Origin: Dielma fastidiosa
Lineage (GTDB): Bacteria > Bacillota_I > Bacilli_A > Erysipelotrichales > Erysipelotrichaceae
DNA: 64,000 bases
Direction of reading: 5' to 3'
Assembly (NCBI RefSeq): GCF_000313565.1
Contig: NZ_HE578932.1
Location: 58,516 to 122,515 of the forward strand
In this document: positions 60,118 through 64,000 of the stretch, one piece after another
Numbering within the stretch: position 1 is the stretch's first letter
Layout: every line of letters begins with the position of its first letter
Program-made: the position numbers and the translations under genes
The notes under the pieces: model-generated
Told to the model about the DNA's origin: nothing
The model's input: the letters and a program-made list of their open reading frames with translations, nothing else
The model's database searches: none

Positions 60118-61977
60118 ATGAAATTTACTTTTAATCCGGCACCTAACTATAAATGCAAGCTTTCAACTCAGCAAATCATGCGTGAACTGGCCATCGGTCT
60201 GCTGGTTGTCTATGCGTTCTCACTGTTCTATTATGGAACTCAGTATGGCGGCGCATATGTGACGCAGGCACTGCTGATCATGCTTGTATCTTTAGTTTCG
60301 GCATGTGCCGTTGAAGTGCTTTGGGCTTTAGCTACAAAGCAGAATGTATTGAATTTTATTAAAACATCTTTCCCATTCATCACAGCAATGATTTTTGCTT
60401 TGATGCTGCCAATCAGTACATCATTATATGCAGTTGCTATTTCAAGTGCGATGGCAATTTTATTTGGTAAACTGGTATTCGGCGGTTTTGGTCAGAATAT
60501 CTTTAATCCGGCAGCCGTTGGACGCGCAATTATCTTTGCTGCTTTCACTGCTTCTACAACGGACATCGTTACTTCTGTGACACCGACTACGCTGATGGCA
60601 GGTCAGTATCACTGGTTAGTGACCGATGCTTCATTAGCAAATCAGCTGCTTGATTCAGTAGGCGGTTTGGGCAATCTGTTTATCGGTATGTACCCAGGGG
60701 CTCTTGGTGAAACAAGCGCGTTGCTGATTGGTCTTGTCGGTATCGTATTAGCATACCGCAAGGTTATCGATTGGCGTGTACCAACAGTTTATATCTCAAC
60801 GGTGTTTGTACTGACAGCCTGCATCGCATTATTTACTGGTGCTGGTATCTGGTATCCGTTCTATCATATTTTAAGCGGCGGTTTATTCTTCGGTGCTGTA
60901 TTTATGGCAACTGATCCGGTAACATCACCGACTTCAGCGGCTGGACGCTGTATCTTCGCGTTAGGCTGCGGTATCCTGACGGTGCTGATCCGTGTAAAAG
61001 CGAATCTTCCTGAAGGCGTTTTATATTCAATTCTGATTATGAACTCATTGTCACCGATGATTGAACGTGCATTAGACGGCGAACAGCGCAAGACAATGAA
61101 AAAAGCGATTAAAATGTTTGCCTCTACGGCAGTCGTTGGTCTGGCAGCTTGTCTGCTGGCAATCAGCGTTGTTGAACCGGCCAGTGCATCAGCGGATACA
61201 AATGTTCCAAGTGCACCTGAAGCGGCAGTTAAGATCAATGGTATTTCTGATCCATATGTCGCAACCTTAATGGCTGAAGTAACTGATACTCAGACTAATG
61301 GCAGCGAAACTACTTATACTGTTCAGGCTGATGGCTTTGCCATTATGAATGGCGGCGAAAAGGCCAATATCTTCAAGGTTACCTTGAATGACAGCAATGA
61401 GGTTGTAAAGGTTGAGGCTGTTGAAGTAAATGATACACCGACAATCGGTGATAAGATTAATGATGATGCGTTCTTCGCACAATTTGCAGGCGTTAATGCG
61501 GCAGATTTTACAGTGGATGCAGTGTCAGGTGCGACTTATTCATCAAAGTCAGCGGTGCGCGCGGTTTTAGCGGCTATGGAAGCTCATGGCATGGATGCCG
61601 GTTTCAGCGCTAAACAGGAAGTGAGTATCGCCGATGACGAATTAGTGAAAAAGATTGAAGCAAGTGTGAAAGATAGCAAGGATAATGGCGACGGTACAAC
61701 GACTTATACCGTAGATGCTCAGGGCTTCGCGGCAATCAACGGCGGCAGTGATCTCAATGAGTTCACGGTTGTGGTTGATGCAAATAAAGCGGTTGTCAGT
61801 GTTGAATGCAGTAAGTTTGTTGATACGGCATCCATCGGCGATCAGGCAACTACGGCTGATTATTTAGGTAAGTTTGCAGGAGCAACCGCTGACACAATGG
61901 TTAGTGATGTCGTATCCGGAGCTACTTATACTTCAAAATCAGTAATCAAGGCTGTACTTACAGCGCTTGCTGAATAG
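60118..61977 (+). CDS. rnfD: RnfD with two C-terminal FMN-binding domains
   Basis: 619 residues, nearly double a standard RnfD (about 320). Residues 1-350 are the membrane RnfD part, with IFNPAAVGRA (128-137) and a probable covalent-FMN threonine at T155 (VTSVTPTT). After the last membrane helix come two extracytoplasmic FMN_bind domains with acceptor motifs VSGATYSS near residue 470 and VSGATYTS near 599. They would be flavinylated by ApbE outside the membrane. The fusion suggests extra flavin relays to an outside electron partner. GAGGAG precedes the start. Confidence 0.92.
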   Translation: MKFTFNPAPNYKCKLSTQQIMRELAIGLLVVYAFSLFYYGTQYGGAYVTQALLIMLVSLVSACAVEVLWALATKQNVLNFIKTSFPFITAMIFALMLPISTSLYAVAISSAMAILFGKLVFGGFGQNIFNPAAVGRAIIFAAFTASTTDIVTSVTPTTLMAGQYHWLVTDASLANQLLDSVGGLGNLFIGMYPGALGETSALLIGLVGIVLAYRKVIDWRVPTVYISTVFVLTACIALFTGAGIWYPFYHILSGGLFFGAVFMATDPVTSPTSAAGRCIFALGCGILTVLIRVKANLPEGVLYSILIMNSLSPMIERALDGEQRKTMKKAIKMFASTAVVGLAACLLAISVVEPASASADTNVPSAPEAAVKINGISDPYVATLMAEVTDTQTNGSETTYTVQADGFAIMNGGEKANIFKVTLNDSNEVVKVEAVEVNDTPTIGDKINDDAFFAQFAGVNAADFTVDAVSGATYSSKSAVRAVLAAMEAHGMDAGFSAKQEVSIADDELVKKIEASVKDSKDNGDGTTTYTVDAQGFAAINGGSDLNEFTVVVDANKAVVSVECSKFVDTASIGDQATTADYLGKFAGATADTMVSDVVSGATYTSKSVIKAVLTALAE

Positions 61978-61988
61978 GAGGGAATCAT

Positions 61989-62489
61989 ATGAAAAAAATT
62001 CTTCATTTAACCGTATTCCTAGCATTGATTTCAGCAATCGCCGGCGGTGCTTTGGCAGCTGTTAACGCGGTTACAGCACCGATTATTGAGGAAAGTGCGA
62101 TTGCCAGTGAAAAGGCAAATCTTGAATTGATTTATCCGGGTGCTGATTTCAAAGCAGTTGAATTAAGCGGTGATACTGGCAGCATTATCGGTGCTTATGA
62201 AGCAGCTGGCAAAGGCATGATTTATAAAGTATCTGTTACCGGCTTCAAGGATAGCTTGATCTATCTTGTCGCTATCGGTGAAAATGGTAACTTTGATGGT
62301 TACAAAGTATTGCAAAATAACGATACTAGCGGTTTTGGCAGCCGTGTTTCTGATGCTGAATTCTATGATCAGTTTGTCGGCAAGCCAATTGATACTAAGA
62401 TCGATACATTGTCTGGTGCTACGGTTTCTTCTACGGCAACAGTTAATGGTCTTAAAGAAGTTGTAGAATACTACAACGCTACGAAATAG
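61989..62489 (+). CDS. rnfG: RnfG
   Basis: 166 residues. A single N-terminal membrane helix is followed by an FMN_bind domain, with the acceptor motif LSGATVSSTATV near residue 143. RnfG carries covalent FMN on the outer side and relays electrons within the complex. It is shorter than E. coli RnfG but normal for this group. TAGGAGGG precedes the start. Confidence 0.93.
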   Translation: MKKILHLTVFLALISAIAGGALAAVNAVTAPIIEESAIASEKANLELIYPGADFKAVELSGDTGSIIGAYEAAGKGMIYKVSVTGFKDSLIYLVAIGENGNFDGYKVLQNNDTSGFGSRVSDAEFYDQFVGKPIDTKIDTLSGATVSSTATVNGLKEVVEYYNATK

Positions 62490-62500
62490 GGGGCAAAACA

Positions 62501-63601
62501 ATGGAACGTTTAGAGAATTTTAAAGCGGGTTTCATTCGTGAAAACCCAATCTTCGGTTTATATCTCGGCTGTTGTTCGGCACTGGCTATTTCTACTACCC
62601 TGAACAATGCCATTGGTATGGGGGTTGCCGTTATTCTGGTAACCATTATGTCAAATGTAATCATTTCCGCGATCCGCAAGATCACTCCGGATGAAATCCG
62701 TATTCCGGTTTATATTGTCGTTATCGCAACCTTAGTTAAAATTATTCAAATGCTGGTACAGGCTTATGCGACAGATCTGTATACAGCATTAGGCATCTTC
62801 CTGCCGCTGATCGTTGTTAACTGCATCATCTTAGGCCGTGCTGAAGCGTTTGCCAGCAAGAATGGTTTGCTTGATTCAGCTTTAGATGGTCTGGGCATGG
62901 GACTTGGCTATACTTTTGGTTTATTGGCAATGTCTACGATCCGTCAGCTGCTGGCTACAGGTATGCTGTCATTCGCAAATCCATTTAATCCGACACAAAT
63001 TTTCTTCCAGGCAGAATTCTTCCCGGCAGAATATACAATCTCTTTATTCAAAGATCCAATCGGCGCATTTATTACCTTTGCGTGTCTGGCAGCTGCTTTA
63101 AATGCTTACAAAGCCAGCAAGAATAAAAAGAATTGGGGTATTGGTTTAGGTGTTGTTGTTTTAGCGTTAGTTGCAGTAATCGCAGTACGCGGTGAATTCA
63201 ATGTCAATACGGCTGTGGAAGCTGAAACACCGGTTGAACCAGATAATTCTGAACCGGTTAACGGCGGTGAAACAGCTACAGGCATCCTGTCAGAAAGCAG
63301 TGAAAACGGCGAAACGACCTATATCGTATCTGCACCTGGCTTTACTGCTACAACCGGCGGTGCTGAAAATACTTTCAAGATCGTTGTTGATGAAGCTTCA
63401 GGCTCAGTTAAGAGCGTTGAAATTGATACCTTCGCAGATACTCCGGGTATCGGCGATGCAATCAACAATGTAGAATTCTTTAATCAGTTTGAAGGTTTAG
63501 CTTCTTCTGATTTTGAAGTTGATGTACAAAGCGGCGCAACATTCTCCAGTGATTCAGTAACTAAAGCAGTTAAAACTGTGCTTGAATCACTAGGAAAGTA
63601 G
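62501..63601 (+). CDS. rnfE: RnfE with C-terminal FMN-binding domain
   Basis: 366 residues against the usual 200-230. Residues 1-230 are the six-helix RnfE membrane domain (FIRENPIFGLYLGCCSALAI, with the paired cysteines of RnfA/E, and ILGRAEAFASKNG). A Pro/Glu linker (ETPVEPDNSEPVNGG) leads to an FMN_bind domain with VQSGATFSSDSV near residue 345. This is a second unusual Rnf fusion in the same operon. Ribosome site AGGGGGC. Confidence 0.92.
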   Translation: MERLENFKAGFIRENPIFGLYLGCCSALAISTTLNNAIGMGVAVILVTIMSNVIISAIRKITPDEIRIPVYIVVIATLVKIIQMLVQAYATDLYTALGIFLPLIVVNCIILGRAEAFASKNGLLDSALDGLGMGLGYTFGLLAMSTIRQLLATGMLSFANPFNPTQIFFQAEFFPAEYTISLFKDPIGAFITFACLAAALNAYKASKNKKNWGIGLGVVVLALVAVIAVRGEFNVNTAVEAETPVEPDNSEPVNGGETATGILSESSENGETTYIVSAPGFTATTGGAENTFKIVVDEASGSVKSVEIDTFADTPGIGDAINNVEFFNQFEGLASSDFEVDVQSGATFSSDSVTKAVKTVLESLGK

Positions 63602-63614
63602 AAAGGAGATCAAT

Positions 63615-64000
63615 ATGGGAGAATTATTTACATTATTTATTGGTTCAGTATTGATCAATAACATTATTTTAAACAAATTCCTGGGTATCTGTCCTTTCAT
63701 GGGTGTTTCCAAGAAAACCAGCAGTGCGCTTGGAATGGGTGCAGCTGTAACCTTCGTTATCTTTGCATCTTCGATCTTTACTTATGCGATTTATCATTTA
63801 GTTCTGGTGAAATTCAGTATTGAATATATGGATTTGATCACTTTCATTCTGGTAATTGCCGCTTTCGTGCAGTTAGTTGAAATGGTGATCAAGAAATATT
63901 CACCGACACTGTATAAATCATTAGGTATTTATCTGCCGTTGATTACTACTAACTGTGCAGTATTAGGTGTAGCTTTAGAGAATATTTCAAATGGTTTTAC
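63615..64000 (+). CDS. rnfA: RnfA (5' part, cut by window edge)
   Basis: About 128 residues before the edge. Starts MGELFTLFIGSVLINNIIL and contains FLGICPFMGVSKKTSSALGMG and LGIYLPLITTNCAVLG, both RnfA signatures with the cysteines thought to share an Fe-S cluster with RnfE. AAAGGAG precedes the start. rnfB should follow beyond the window. Confidence 0.95.
   Translation, partial: MGELFTLFIGSVLINNIILNKFLGICPFMGVSKKTSSALGMGAAVTFVIFASSIFTYAIYHLVLVKFSIEYMDLITFILVIAAFVQLVEMVIKKYSPTLYKSLGIYLPLITTNCAVLGVALENISNGF

Noticed and set aside
1-64000. tRNA, rRNA, insertion-sequence or prophage genes
   Set aside because: No tRNA cloverleaf, rRNA segment, transposase or phage protein was recognised anywhere in the window by reading; a tRNAscan or IS search could still find a short one.

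Overview
The window looks like chromosomal DNA of a low-to-moderate GC, anaerobic, gut-type Bacillota (Firmicutes). The evidence is T-box, fluoride and Moco-type leader RNAs, RNase J, NiaR, PRD-type regulators, a cre-like site and AGGAGG ribosome sites. The Rnf complex with extra flavin domains, galactokinase style and gene content would fit Erysipelotrichia, but that placement is an inference. No rRNA, tRNA, CRISPR array, transposase or phage gene was seen.

Layout. 1-7 kb: a gene tail, a MATE efflux pump behind a large palindrome, a DUF1538 membrane protein coupled to a tandem PII-like protein, a fluoride riboswitch controlling a cation/proton antiporter, a Cof-type phosphatase and an XRE membrane regulator. 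7-17 kb: a catabolic operon with a PRD activator, a COG3964 amidohydrolase, a free-standing PRD protein, a four-part SFCGS/DUF4312/DUF4311/DUF4310 membrane system, DgaE-like lyase, DgaF-like aldolase, a second DgaE-like lyase and an iron alcohol dehydrogenase. 17-23.5 kb: galM-galK with a cre-like site, a solitary sugar-binding lipoprotein, a frameshifted Mef-type efflux gene behind a leader peptide, and a GNAT-membrane fusion. 23.5-29 kb: T-box-leuS, a metallophosphoesterase, niaR and an EIIC_2-type permease behind a promoter-proximal inverted repeat. 28.9-34.7 kb: an A/T-rich island with a methyltransferase that has an attenuator-like leader, and a 1502-residue GGGY-repeat surface protein. 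34.7-45 kb: housekeeping genes (RNase J, def, ftsW/rodA-type, rsmD, coaD, pgi and others).

45-64 kb is one functional block of redox and cofactor genes. tatC/tatA diverge from an operon encoding a YdhY-like Tat-signal ferredoxin, a YdhV-like aldehyde-ferredoxin-oxidoreductase-type tungsto/molybdoenzyme and a small acidic protein. A Moco/Tuco-type riboswitch with its own terminator follows. It precedes two MoeA-type genes, moaC, moaA, a MOSC protein, mog/moaB and modABC. Convergent to these is apbE (flavin transferase), which diverges from rnfC-D-G-E-A, running off the window end. RnfD carries two extra FMN-binding domains and RnfE one. Together these supply the metal, pterin cofactor, export route, flavinylation and membrane electron path for the YdhYV-type oxidoreductase.

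The strongest candidates for undescribed biology are the SFCGS/DUF4310-4312 membrane system with its PRD proteins, the Tat-linked YdhYV module with a flavin-rich Rnf, and the DUF1538/PII pair.
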